Below, one piece after another: positions 11,739-22,479 of a stretch of DNA of 64,000 nt. Within the stretch, counting starts at the first letter, position 1. Every line of letters begins with the position of its first letter. Source of the DNA: Cristatella mucedo. Its lineage: Eukaryota > Bryozoa > Phylactolaemata > Cristatellidae. The stretch is from NCBI GenBank assembly GCA_009760855.2, contig WPIO01000116.1, forward strand, positions 840,001 through 904,000, written 5' to 3'. Both the position numbers and the translations under genes were made by a program. The notes beneath the pieces were generated by a model. That model made no database searches, was not told the DNA's origin, and saw only the letters and a list, made by a program, of their open reading frames with translations.

Positions 11739-12788
11739 TTACTGTGCTGTTCGGCGAATGCTTTGTTGGCCAATGCTCGCCGGGATCACTTCAGGTCCTA
11801 CTTTGCTCGAGCGTCGGTCGAAGCAGAGCTGGAAGCCGCGTAGCGTTGCCGTTCGAAGATCTTCGCTGGCAGTGAGCAGCAGCACTCCGTTGGCGGCAGC
11901 ACCCAAGAACAGGAGCAAATACAGCAATGGCGACCAGTAGTTGGGAGAGGCCACTGCGTTTTCCTGACAGCCATGCATGCAAATGATCTGGTTGATAGCG
12001 GCAGGACTAGTCCAGATTAACTGGGCCGCCGGAATGACTGCACAGTGCACACCAGATCGAAGTAACTTCCTGAGGCGCTTGACACGCTTCGGTTCAGTGA
12101 CTCCGCCTGGTCCGGTTTGCAGCAGCGACCGCAAGCTGGCGATGTTCCTCCTCACTTCCGCTATTATATGATAGTAGCACTTGGCCATCACTGCGATCGG
12201 GATGTAGGCGATCACGACGAGGCTGTAGAGGTATGCACGATTGCTACAATCGCCGCTCGGCAAAAGACACATTTGGCCCCGAACGTCGTAGCCCAGGCGC
12301 CCGAACCCAGTTGAAGGCGGCAGTAGAACGACCAGGCAGCCGAAGCAGACGGCGGCGAGTGACGCTCGAGCGCCTCGCAGCGATGCAAAGACGCGAAGCG
12401 GAGGCCAGCAGCTCGTCACTGTGACCGCGTAGCGGTTGAGCGCTACGACGGCCATGATCCAGATGTTCACGCTTTGCAGGTAGATCGTCGCTCCTGCGCT
12501 GGCAATGCAGTCGAAACTGTCGCCACGCCGCCCCAGCACAAAGTTCACGGCCGCATAGACCCATGTGACACACAGCAGGCCATTAACAGCCGCTAGGCCG
12601 GCGAGCAGAGTGCAGAAGGTCGACTTTCGGAGCTCTTTGGAGGCAGCCGCGGCCAGCAGTGCCGACGTGCTGGGCGCCAAACCCCCAATCACCGTCATGC
12701 CGGTGAAAGCCGCTAGGAACTGCCGGAAGCCGTCGCTGAGTTCGGCAGACGTTAACAAGTCGATGGAGGCATTGGCAGGCGTTGGCAT
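11739..12788 (-). CDS. Rhodopsin-like (class A) GPCR, NRY-type, Moody/Tre1-like
   Basis: A 349-residue seven-helix receptor of the plasma membrane, encoded by one uninterrupted exon. The chosen start is M(PTPAN) at 12788. The frame is open for another 103 codons upstream, but that part is not receptor-like, and homology to the pseudogene paralogue falls off near this Met. N6 is a potential glycosylation site (NAS). Approximate helices: TM1 22-48, TM2 56-82, TM3 95-118, TM4 142-158, TM5 184-207, TM6 246-268, TM7 284-306. C94 and C174 are placed for the loop disulphide. The DRY motif is NRY (118-120), and loop 2 has GRLGYD. Both occur in the Moody/Tre1/GPR84 group; NRY also occurs in melatonin receptors. 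NPxxY is replaced by AAANGVLL. Ligand and G protein are unknown. A SINE-1 copy lies about 700 bases upstream. Confidence 0.85.
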   Translation of the reverse strand: MPTPANASIDLLTSAELSDGFRQFLAAFTGMTVIGGLAPSTSALLAAAASKELRKSTFCTLLAGLAAVNGLLCVTWVYAAVNFVLGRRGDSFDCIASAGATIYLQSVNIWIMAVVALNRYAVTVTSCWPPLRVFASLRGARASLAAVCFGCLVVLLPPSTGFGRLGYDVRGQMCLLPSGDCSNRAYLYSLVVIAYIPIAVMAKCYYHIIAEVRRNIASLRSLLQTGPGGVTEPKRVKRLRKLLRSGVHCAVIPAAQLIWTSPAAINQIICMHGCQENAVASPNYWSPLLYLLLFLGAAANGVLLLTASEDLRTATLRGFQLCFDRRSSKVGPEVIPASIGQQSIRRTAQ

Positions 12789-13486
12789 TTCACCAGCCGT
12801 GCAAATTTCTCGTTCAGACTTCTGAATCTTTCGCTCGAAGTCCGTTGTCAGCGAAGGATTGAAGGCGAAATCACTAACAAGAAAGAAAGGTGAAGAGGAG
12901 AATCGCAAGCGAGGTGAAGAGAAGAAACGGTGTCGGGTGCTGCGCCGTCGACTGCCGATATAACCGAGCAAATGATGGCGACATGAAAATGGCACGGAGA
13001 TGCAAGAGCAACGTGAGAGCACACATGCAAATGTAGGATAGCAGGCGGCTAATTCCGTCGAACATTTCAATAAGCCCAAGGTTTCTAACGAGTACATTTG
13101 AATGGAATATTTACGTTTAATATAAATAAACTAGCTAATGCCAGTGAAAAATCTCGATAAATTCGTATTGCATCTGCTTCATAAATAGTCTCCCCTTCAC
13201 GTTGCTGCTGCAGTGGCTAAGGAACCGCTTCAGCCGCGTCAGTCTCTTGGGTACGTTGTTGCCGGAGAGGACATTTCCATCCACCAGTTTCTGCTGCATG
13301 CAATCTAGTAGCGTCTCATGTCTCTCCTACTAGTTTTCGCTTTTTCGGAAGACCAAAGGCTTTACCTTGGAGTATTTTATTGCTTTCGCTTTTTAATGAG
13401 TCTCTCCATCATATCGCTACTACCGAGCGTGCCTTATCCTTTCGGTTTGTGATGCCGCGTCGTGTTTGTTATTCATTTAACTACTC

Positions 13487-13669
13487 GTGAGCCGTGATGG
13501 CACACTAGGTAAGGCGGTTGCTTTCACGACCTCGGTCCCGAGGTCGTGGGTTCGATTCCTGCGGTGGGCGATCCTTTATCGCCATTGCAAGCGGTGGTGA
13601 TAGCCGTAAAGGCTCTTCTGTCACTATACAAAAAGAGGCTGCTTAATCAGCTAGGATTTTTTTTTTTTA
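13487..13669 (+). mobile_element. SINE-1, plus strand
   Basis: A tRNA-derived SINE in one of its best copies. The head GTGAGCCGTGATGGCAC is followed by an A-box-like TAGGTAAGGCG and a hairpin (CACGACCTCGG, TC, CCGAGGTCGTG). A perfect B box (GGTTCGATTCC) follows, then a body with GTGGTGATAGCCGTAAAGGC and the end AGAGGCTGCTTAATCAGCTA, then a T-rich tail. The duplicated neighbour region near 10340-10360 lacks it, so it inserted after the GPCR duplication. Confidence 0.9.
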
Positions 13670-14324
13670 CTGTACTGGCTGCGAATCTAGAGTCATTCGG
13701 CGATTCACAGCCATTTCTAACAAACTGCCAAAAAATCTACCTTACACTAATGCGCCGGCTTTTCAAAAGCCAACTCAGTAACGTCTAGCTGGAGCTGAGA
13801 AAATGAAGGGGTAGCTGTGAAAAGCCGAAAGCATCAGGCGTGTCTTCGGGTGTCGCGCAGAAACTTCAAGCAGATAAAGAGCCGTGGCCAACCTAGACAA
13901 AACCTTTTAGCATTTGCGCATTCAATTTCAACTGCGAGAGTGCATATTGCAGCTACATTGTATAATTGGAAAATTATTCTCACCGAAACTTGTTTTTTCT
14001 TCAACTAATAATTTCTGTCGACTCATTAGACGACTACGAAAGATCGCGAATAACTCAATAATAGTATCGTGTCACGGACAGATAGTAGTTCTGTTTAAAA
14101 ACCTACTTACTAACTTAGCTTTCCAGTGAGGTTGATGTTGATATGCCTACCCTGTATGTACGAAAGTGGCCGTATTTACACAACAATTTACGACAAATCA
14201 ATCAACTTTTGACTCTAAGGTTTTGACGCCCTACTTTAAAGTTGCTTCGTTCTCTGGCCTATCTATCCGAGCTATATTCAAATCAGGCCCCGTTTCTCAT
14301 TCTTCCCGCTCATCCGACTGAAGT

Positions 14325-14480
14325 CGCATACCTGCGCCTCGAAGCCACCTCAAATCATAGGGACATAGCCTTGAATTTAGTTCGTACACTCCGAAGTCAT
14401 GGAACCCACTTCTGACTGACGCCGCGACGCCCTCTGTTAATACGAGATTAGAAAAAGAGGTAAAAATGAACTGGTCCTTC
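14325..14480 (+). mobile_element. LINE A fragment, plus strand
   Basis: The segment CCTCAAATCATAGGGACA followed by a TTTAGTTCGTACACTCC-like block matches, in sense, the conserved C-terminal block of LINE A ORF2. In other copies that block encodes [17 protein letters not shown]. It is short and heavily diverged. Confidence 0.5.
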
Positions 14481-15274
14481 ACGGCAATGGCCAGAGGCGT
14501 AGTCACATCTTCCGGCGCCACCCTCCCCCACCCCGACAAGGCTAAAAATAGAGTCGAGAACGTTTTATTAACTGTAGTAAATGTACAAGGTAGTTATCAA
14601 TGATTTTAAATTTGAGGAATGAATTTTTCTGGCCTTGTAAATGGCAAACTGGTCTATTACAGTTTGAAAATCAATATTTTCAAATATTTCCTTATCTATG
14701 CTTAGCAAGGCAAAATCAGAGAGTAGATAGTCTTGCCCATTGATGCTTTCAGATAACAAGTGATTATATTCAGCTCGCTAAAGGAATTACCACAACTGGC
14801 AACCGATACAGCTAAGGTGAGAATATCTTGCATATTAGGAAGCATCTGCTCTATAACTGACAATGAAAGACATGAGTTCCAGCGGTGTCTTCAGTGCCGA
14901 TTCGGGACGTGTAGCAAGAAGCATTTCAGTCACATATTTCGTTTTACGTCTCTGTTCCATCAAACTCTTAAGAATTGAAGCCTCCTAGATATATACATAG
15001 CTTGTGGAGTTTAATCTGGTCAAGTGTCTTCAAAAGCTTCCAACCGAAAATTAATTCTGGCATCAATATATGTGACCCGATAAAAAATTAGTTGTAGTTT
15101 CTAGTCGGAGATGGTTGGTGCTTTCCTCAATTATTCCTGAAATTTTCTCCTCCGCCAGTAGACCAACATCTTGAGAGAGTTCTCCAGGCATCTGTGTCCT
15201 TCAGCAGATTCTTTGTTTAACTGCAACTCCCCACCATTTACATCTCTCATTGGCATCTATTAGTGATTCTTAGC
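14481..15274. other. No recognised feature
   Basis: AT-rich spacer before D1 copy b. Short open frames only; no repeat family of this window was recognised. Confidence 0.45.
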
Positions 15275-15284
15275 GTAGATCTTC

Positions 15285-15740
15285 TCGTTGTGGATTGGAG
15301 TTGATTTCGGTATTGAACCGCGCTGTTGCAGTCGATTGCAGCTCATCGCAGCGCGTTGCACAAAACGGCAGTGCCGATGCAAGTGAAATTCTACGAATGA
15401 ATGTTTCGCAGAATTTACAGTCACATGCAATCAAAACCGGAGCTTTTGATGCAAGATTTCCTTCGCTGTGTTGTGGAATGCCGCCGCTGATTGCTTTTAA
15501 TTGCAGTTGATTGCGTGGGACTGCGGTACTTGCTGGCCCGCTGCAATTTATTTCAGAATATTTCTTGAGGAAACGTAAGTGGAATCACGAAAAATTGCTG
15601 GTTGCATTTCACATGTGGCTTAGTTTTTATTTAAAAAAAATTGGATCTTTACGAGACTAATTCGCTGTGAATTTGAGGCTGACTAAAGTGGATTGAGTGG
15701 ATTGCGGTGCAGTCCTCCGTCGTTGCAACTTCTTTGAGCT
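15285..15740. repeat. Divergent ~170-bp satellite, copy b
   Basis: This has the TTGCAGTCGATTGCAGCTCA core near 15325 and a following unit near 15500. It corresponds to 925-1330 in D1 copy a and about 24010-24310 in copy c. Only two to three units are present here. Confidence 0.6.
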
Positions 15741-16760
15741 ACTTTGTTGGACGAGTGCTCATGCGCAGGAAGGCATGCAATTTTGTGGATAGATAAAATC
15801 AAAGATGTACTACTATATTTTCCCACAATTTGAGCTTAAACACGCCAATGTCCCGCCAATTGTAGGCAAATTAGAGTGGATTTCGGGAATTGGTCATACC
15901 CGCCCGAAATAGCTATCCTGACTGAAATAGACCACCCCACCCCACCCCCCCCCCCGGCTGAGTCCGGTAGCCCCGCACCGATAGCTTGCTGCGACCCGGA
16001 AGGTGCGACTGGTAGACCAGTAGCGAGTTTAAATAGGCTTTCCTCGTAAAGAGGGGAAGAGGGTTTGAACGGCTGCGACTGGTGCATATGCGCTCCTCTC
16101 TTTGCGATCAACCTTTGGTGGGTTTGTGAACTTCATCAATCGTCACCTTCTTTTGCACGCTTGGGCGGCATGCACGCGTGTGAGCTCGTGTCAAGAGCGA
16201 CAATGTGGGAAAGTAAGAGAAAGTAAGAGGTCGACTGCTCCAACCACCTCAGTTACAGAGAGGCAGAATTGCGTTCGCGGCTATTGCAGTGCCTCTCAAT
16301 TATGAACTTTGATCTAGACCGCTGACGTTTGAACAGGAGGCAGCTTATGAAATAGCCGCAGCAAGCCGATGCTCGCGAACAGAGAGATATTTAATCACTG
16401 AAGCAGATTTCTCTGAGTCTAAAGACTTCTTCCTTTGACTAAAAACCGGATACCTTACGTATCCAGCAGCAAATTGTCTTTGAATGACAACGATTGTCAG
16501 CAACGAGTGCCCGATTTCTTTCACATGCGTTGAATAACCATTGAACATATCCCGCTGTCAGAACTGCCACGTGCTGTTCTCCACATCCACACCAAAACGG
16601 ATGGCTAAATGGAAAGACTGTACGGAAGGACAAAAAGACATTGCACTGTCCAGGTGCCATCCAGCTACCTCCTCGAACTCGCTTCTTCGCAGGATGGTTG
16701 AAAACATTACGCCTGCAGCAGGGATAAATAATGATTGCTGGTTTAAATGATCAATCTTTT

Positions 16761-16930
16761 AAATAAATCCTAGCTGATTAAGCAGCCTCTTTTTTATAGC
16801 GACAAAAGAGCCTTTATGGCTGTCACCACTGCTGACAGTGGCCATAAAGGATCGCCCACCACAGGAATCGAACCACGACCTCAGGACTGATGTCGTGAAA
16901 GAAACTGCCTTCCCTAATGTGTTATCATGG
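16761..16930 (-). mobile_element. SINE-1, minus strand, with target-site duplication
   Basis: This is the reverse complement of the SINE-1 pattern: TAGCTGATTAAGCAGCCTC at the left (3') end, then GGATCGCCCACC and the head near 16890-16930. It is flanked by CTTTT at 16756-16760 and again at 16931-16935. D1 copy a has a single, uninterrupted equivalent (ATCAATCTTTTCCCGG near 2360-2375), which confirms the insertion boundaries. Confidence 0.92.
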
Positions 16931-17727
16931 CTTTTCCCAGACGACGCCGAAGCACAATTTGTGCGGAGGAAATGGGGGCTGTCACTTGTCAGCCGCCGCA
17001 CAGCGCCCGAGTGCAGTGCGAGACAAAAGGCTCTCATTTACCGCCGCTCTGCACCTCCACTAGGATTAATTACTCAATCGTAACGTAATCGCCAGCCTGC
17101 AACGCTCTCCTCTCCCAGACAAAGCCACGCCAGCGACAACAGCTGCACAGCTTAACCGAATACAAAGCAATTGAGCTAAGAGGCCTTGCTTGTTGCAGTG
17201 TCAAAGAAAGAAACGCGAAGCGAATTAACACAACATTAAGATCTGCAGAGCAAAAGCTGTCACCAACTGTCCATGTATGACAAAATTGTCTGGCTAGAAT
17301 GAATAATGTGTTTCGGCATAGGTTTTCAAACCACAACCTTGGCAGGCTATCTAGCAGAAGAGGCGACGAAACGGAGACGCATTCCTTTAATTTAGATACT
17401 AATCTATCCGCCTAACTCCTCATCGACGGTACAGACCAACTGCACCCGGGTCACAGCCTAGGGGTACGGTGCTGGTACTTCACGACCCGCAATGTAGGTT
17501 TGAGTTCTTCAGCTGGCAATTACTTATGTTTACTGTAACTTGATACCGGGCTTCCAAGGCCCGCCTCCCAGGACAGAGCAAGATAGTAGTGGCCAAAGAT
17601 ACTTGAACAGATATTCGCTACTGTGCCGTTTCGACCCAGGCGGGACTTTTTAAGATTTCGTCAAAGCGCATTCACCGACGATTCACGAAGAACAGTGGTG
17701 GTGCTCATATTGAAGCCCGTATGCTGT

Positions 17728-18000
17728 ACCTATTTAGGACAGCATTCAGTGGGTCCCTGTGATTCGTCCTTCATGTGCTTATGCGTGCTGACACTGTGCA
17801 TGCTGCCACTAACCACATTTGCATGCTGACCCTGTGCATGTCACCCCTAACCATATTATTCATTTCTTTTGTTTTTTCAAGCATGATTTTACCTACCTTT
17901 CAATTGCATTTCACTTTACAGCAAATGTAAAGCGCCTAGAGAGAGATTAAGTTCTCTGAGGGTGCTTTATAAAGTGAATTATTATTATTATTATTATTAC
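17728..18000 (+). mobile_element. LINE A 3' end, plus strand
   Basis: This contains the LINE A 3' UTR blocks (GGGTCCCTGTGATTCGTCC, GCATGCTGACCCTGTGCATG), the stem-loop AGCGCCTAGAGAGAGA / TTCTCTGAGGGTGCT, and a clean (ATT)n tail. It is absent from D1 copy a, so it inserted after the duplication. Confidence 0.88.
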
Positions 18001-18110
18001 CTCGCAGTTCTAGCGCATACTTGAGAAAGAAAAGCAGTACAGCCCAAATGCAAGCACGAGCGATCGTGACGAACCAGGTGGCCAGGTCATGTGAGTCAAT
18101 TGCTCTCTCC

Positions 18111-18212
<102 letters not shown>

Positions 18213-20149
18213 CGAATGATCCTGCCGGTCTGATTCAAATGCATTTTTATGATTGGAGGAAGATTGAATAAATCGAAAACTTTAGTACTGTCAGCATTCG
18301 GTATCAGGTTGCCTTTTATAAGTGTGCCGCTAGCGTTGCAGGCAGCGTTGAGCTTCAGTGGAAATGTCATGGGTCCGACGTTCGAGGCAAAAACCTGCTC
18401 CTAGTCTATCGAATCGTTTTCAAATAAACAGGGAAAGCAAGCAAAGATATTTGCTGGCGTAGTGACAAAAAAAGCTAAATGCCCATGTCTGACTTATGGA
18501 TGTAAAAGCAAGAGTAGATGCTAAGGTTTTCCGGTTTGCATGCCTCATTTGTAAAGCGCAAAAGCGTAAAAGACTTACAGTCTGTCACTAGCGCTTGAAG
18601 ACAGTGAGCAAAAACTAATCTTTCACTTCGCAACTCGAACAGTGACCTTGGTCAGCACTGTTAAAATCTCGGGCTACAAATCCCTGCATTCGCTGAACAA
18701 GCCACGACGAAAGACTCTAATAACGTCCGTATAATTACGGTGCTATCCGGAAACTGTCACTGGAGTATACGCTGAAGAGTTTTAATTTATCGCCGTCGCC
18801 TATCTTCTAGATATAAGAAAAAGTGCGACACTGGCAGAGCGAGGCTCGGCGGTCGTAAACATATTTTTGCGCTGGCCGCGAGAAATCGCCAATTTTACCT
18901 GATTTCTAAGGCGTGTACGATATGCTGTCCACCAGAGCAGCGACGCTAGAGACAGCTCAATGGAACAGCTTTTAACTGAGCCTGAACCCAGCGCAATCTC
19001 AGTCAGACTGAAAGAGAAGAATGACGTGCGGTATAGGTAAGTAAATTGATCTTTCAAAAATTTAGTACGTTAAGCGCGCACGAAAGCCCAACGCGGCTGA
19101 TGCAGAGGAAATGGCCAGCATTCATTTTCCTAACCTTCGGGTACGGAGCTGACAAAGACAGTCCATCTACTTTGTTTGCGTTGCTCGGTTGACGTGATTT
19201 TAATTATTGGCACACGGAAAGTCATTCAGGCATGACTGGCCGCACTGTCTGACACCTACACATCACAAAGGCAATGCAGCTAAGCACGAAGGTATCTCGG
19301 TAATTACCCGTTCGAAGAACGAAATTCGTGACCTTGAGGTAAAGAAAAATGTCCAGTAGTGACACAAAAATACCTGAGCGATGAAGGATCAGCCACACTG
19401 ACAGGAATGCTTGGCACAGAATGTTGAACTACGTCAACTCATTCTCTTAGTTTCTACCAAGACGTGCTGCGGTGCCCCATTAAGTCAACTCATATTTGAG
19501 TAGCAGATGACGCTTGCCATGCATAGTTATACGAAGGAGGAAGGCTTTGAGTAGCCCTATCAGCAGAACGGATCGTTGCAATTAGCACACAATCGCACAA
19601 AATGGGCCAACGATTGGCAGGGGTAAATCTGAAAGAGCAATGGTACTGAGCATATTAATGTCTCGCTTATCCCAAGTATCCTCATACCTGCAATAAACCA
19701 TCGGAAAACTGTTTAGTTCCAGCAATTGGGATTGACGCTGCAGATTCGTGGCACAGTCGTTATCTACAGCTTGCTTCACCTATTGTGCATTTCAGTGCGT
19801 TTATTACTACCTAAATCAACGAATTCCGCTTCACTTTGCGTGAAGTTATTATGGATGGCCGTAGTGTAAATTGGGTCCTGCGTGCGTGACTTATTAAGAA
19901 GAAATTGCCCTAGCTCTGCGTGCATCTGCGTAAGCGGCGGGCTCAGATAGCCACCAGGACTGGACCCAGACATGGAAACAAGATTGCTACTGAGTTTGAA
20001 AATCTCCTTACACTTTATTGCGAGCCGTTATTTTAAAGTAGGCTAAATAATTGGTAGCTACTGCTGTACAATTTACGACCATAGGTGTTGTGTTATTTTG
20101 GTTCAAGGCAGCTAAGCTATATGCATGAGTTTGAATTACATCTTTTAAT

Positions 20150-20385
20150 GCCGGGGCTCAGGTAGAAACGTGTAGTAGCCCGGAGATTGAGCCATGCCGC
20201 TGAAGTGAAGTAACGTTTTTATTGTCGAACATATGCTTTATTTGGAGGTGGTTTTATAGAGGCAAGAGTGTGCAGAACTTCTTCAGTGAAGACGGCTGAA
20301 AACTAATCAGCCGAGCAGTTACCATCTGGGGGAGTGACACTTCTCAAAATTGGCCAGAAAATTGTTCACCGTTATGTAAATCTGT
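20150..20385 (-). mobile_element. LINE B remnant inside D1 copy b
   Basis: Counterpart of 4850-5085. It matches the minus-strand LINE B sequence around 27170-27350 (GAAGACGGCTGAAAA and a GGGGGAGTGACAC block). Non-coding. Confidence 0.45.
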
Positions 20386-20459
20386 TTTATTATTTTATTT
20401 TGGCTGTATGCATAGGTGTGCTTATATATTTTTATATACATATATGTATATTTCATTTA

Positions 20460-20640
20460 CGTTGTTCATAATGAGAACTAGACCTCAGTCCAGAAGCTAC
20501 ACGCATGCTGCAGGGCTCGAACCCGCGACCTCGGTTATCAAAGGTTAACCTCTCGACCTCTGCTGGTTGAGGCGCGAACCTTAAACCACCTACCAAACCT
20601 GCGCTTGGTATGTTCTAAGTTTTGGGTCGCAAGTCAAGGA
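20460..20640 (-). mobile_element. SINE-3 in D1 copy b
   Basis: Minus strand: tRNA-like region with a perfect B box (GGTTCGAGCC) preceded by GAGGTCGCG, then a degenerate LINE A-like tail, ending at an AT-rich run (20420-20455). Orthologous to 5166-5345. Confidence 0.55.
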
Positions 20641-21405
20641 GCTGAGTTTTCCTACAGCAGCAGCAAGCATTTTTAATATGCGTACCGCACGTAAGCAAAT
20701 CAAGCGCTCGCACGCACTCACGGACCCGAGCACGTTGGCAGGTTAGGGGTAAATGTATGCATTATACGTATAAATTTGAATGCATTTCATATTTCATGCA
20801 TAAATGTATGAAATAATATAGAATTTACAAATACATTATCAATGAATTGTATCCATTCATACATTTACACAGGCACGCGCACACGCGCTCGCGCACGTAC
20901 TCGCATTATGAAAACCGGTCAGGGATTCGACCTGCCACCGTTAGAAAGTCAGCTGAGTGGGTCCGACATGCCCGGTGCGATAATAAAAGGCGAAAACAAT
21001 TCGCCAGGACCTACGCCGGATTCGCGTTGTGCCAGACGCTCCCATTGGACGTGGCAGCAATGGCTGCGTGTTCGTCTTCCACGTTGCGGATGCCCCGAGT
21101 ATATGGACAAGGAGCTTTACAGCTAAACCTCGATTGAAAGCTGTGAGCTGGGAAGCCGGATTAGAACCGAGCGGCTTACGAAATGGCCGCCAGAGGCTGA
21201 TGCTTGTGAGTAGCACGTAGCAGGCGTGGTGCCGTCACAAGAACCAGTGAGGGTCGCAAGGTCCTAGCATCGGAGTCAGAAATCTGGGAATAATTCTTAT
21301 TTGTTCTGTTGTCGTGCTATGAGCTGCTTTGGATTGTCGTCTACGCTGGCTGACTCGCGCATGTCCGCATCCATGTCCGCACGCAGGCTGGTTACCCGGA
21401 GCCAG

Positions 21406-22479
21406 ATAGTGCACCGGCTTAGGAGGACGACACCCAGTCGGATATTTCCGAGACGACGGAGGTTTGCGCACCGCAGTGAATTCCTCCGCTGCTTTTCTTC
21501 AGTTCACTTTTGTAGCCAGACTAGCGGAAGTAGCTCATAAGCCGCAAATTTGTAGTGAAGATATTAGAGTCAAAATTAGCTGCGCGTGTGCTGATGAGAA
21601 CTACTACGAGAATTGTGTCTTTCAGCGCTTAGGTTTCCGAAGAGCCTCGGAGGAATTCTGTAGCTTTTGAAAAACTGTTTTCTGGTTAGTAAAACCTTTC
21701 GCCTATTGTCAAAGTCGCAAGTGGAGCGCCTAGATGCCGGCAGGGGTGTCGTGACCAAGATATAGAACGATTGAAAGAAGTGGTGGAAAAGAACTCGAAT
21801 CGTTCGGTAGTCTTTATAGTGGAAATAAAAGCGAGTATAGACAGGCTGATAATCTGGGTTGCTGGTGGACGAGATCAATTTGCAGCTTGTCTACCGAACG
21901 TTGGAGTTTTGCCAGTGCAATCGCCGCCACTCAACCCCCCTCCACCCTAACCCGAGTGCGACCGGAACTCGGAACTGCCAGACGGAGGTTAACCCTGAAC
22001 TTGCATTATGCAAGTAGGAGATGGGGAAGCCGGTTTCGGTAACGGTGATCCTTAAAACCGGCCAATTGAAGCCTATGCGTTATTTCTCAACTTACAGCTG
22101 GCAGTGGGTTCCGAGTGCTCTGAAAATTAAGTACTGGCTCTGATGGCAATGGCGACGCCTGGTGTAAACAACCGTCCGCCACTGGCAGGGACCGGTTAAG
22201 GGCAGTGTGCATTCCAGCCACCAGCGTCACGCCAAAGGGCGTCGTGACGACGAAGCTAATGGGAAAAGATCCAATTTTTCTTGCGTAACAGCGTGCTAGA
22301 TTAAAAGTGCAACCGCACCCTATCAACCAATCTTGAACGTACATGCGAGGGCAATTCGCAGCCATCGACGGCAACGGCATGGGGAAATACGGAAATCTAT
22401 AACGGTCCATTAAAAATTCTCTGGACTGGACGCTGCTGGGCTACGCTCTCATTTAGATTTCTCGCTCGTGTATACTCTA
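21406..22479. other. No recognised feature
   Basis: Sequence past the end of D1 copy b. A C-rich tract occurs near 21930-21950. No gene, tRNA or known repeat of this window was recognised. Confidence 0.45.

Larger units (their letters stand above)
11380..14050. repeat. GPCR-region duplication, right (intact) copy
   Basis: This is the right-hand partner of 8600-10710. It contains the intact GPCR gene and extends through a block near 13760-14050, whose plus-strand text matches 10440-10710 (for example CAATTTCAACTGCGAGAGTG against CAATTTCAATTCTGAGAGTG). It has a SINE-1 insertion (13487-13669) that the left copy lacks. Confidence 0.75.

Noticed and set aside
12789-13097. N-terminal extension of the GPCR frame by 103 codons
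   Set aside because: The segment lacks receptor features, is Ser/Arg/Phe-rich and falls outside the conserved region. The internal Met at 12788 gives a normal class A N-terminus.
13487-13575. Possible tRNA gene (A and B boxes, hairpin)
   Set aside because: No proper acceptor stem or anticodon arm. The same unit recurs eight times with a constant non-tRNA body, so it is a SINE head.
16545-16680. Minus-strand frame shared by both D1 copies (GWHLDS...SVQS.HLA.RFGV.VENST..F, stop at the same codon in 2160-2290)
   Set aside because: I compared the codons by eye. Differences fall about equally on third and on first plus second positions, so there is no sign of protein-level selection. The shared stop (TAA/TGA) is explained by homology.
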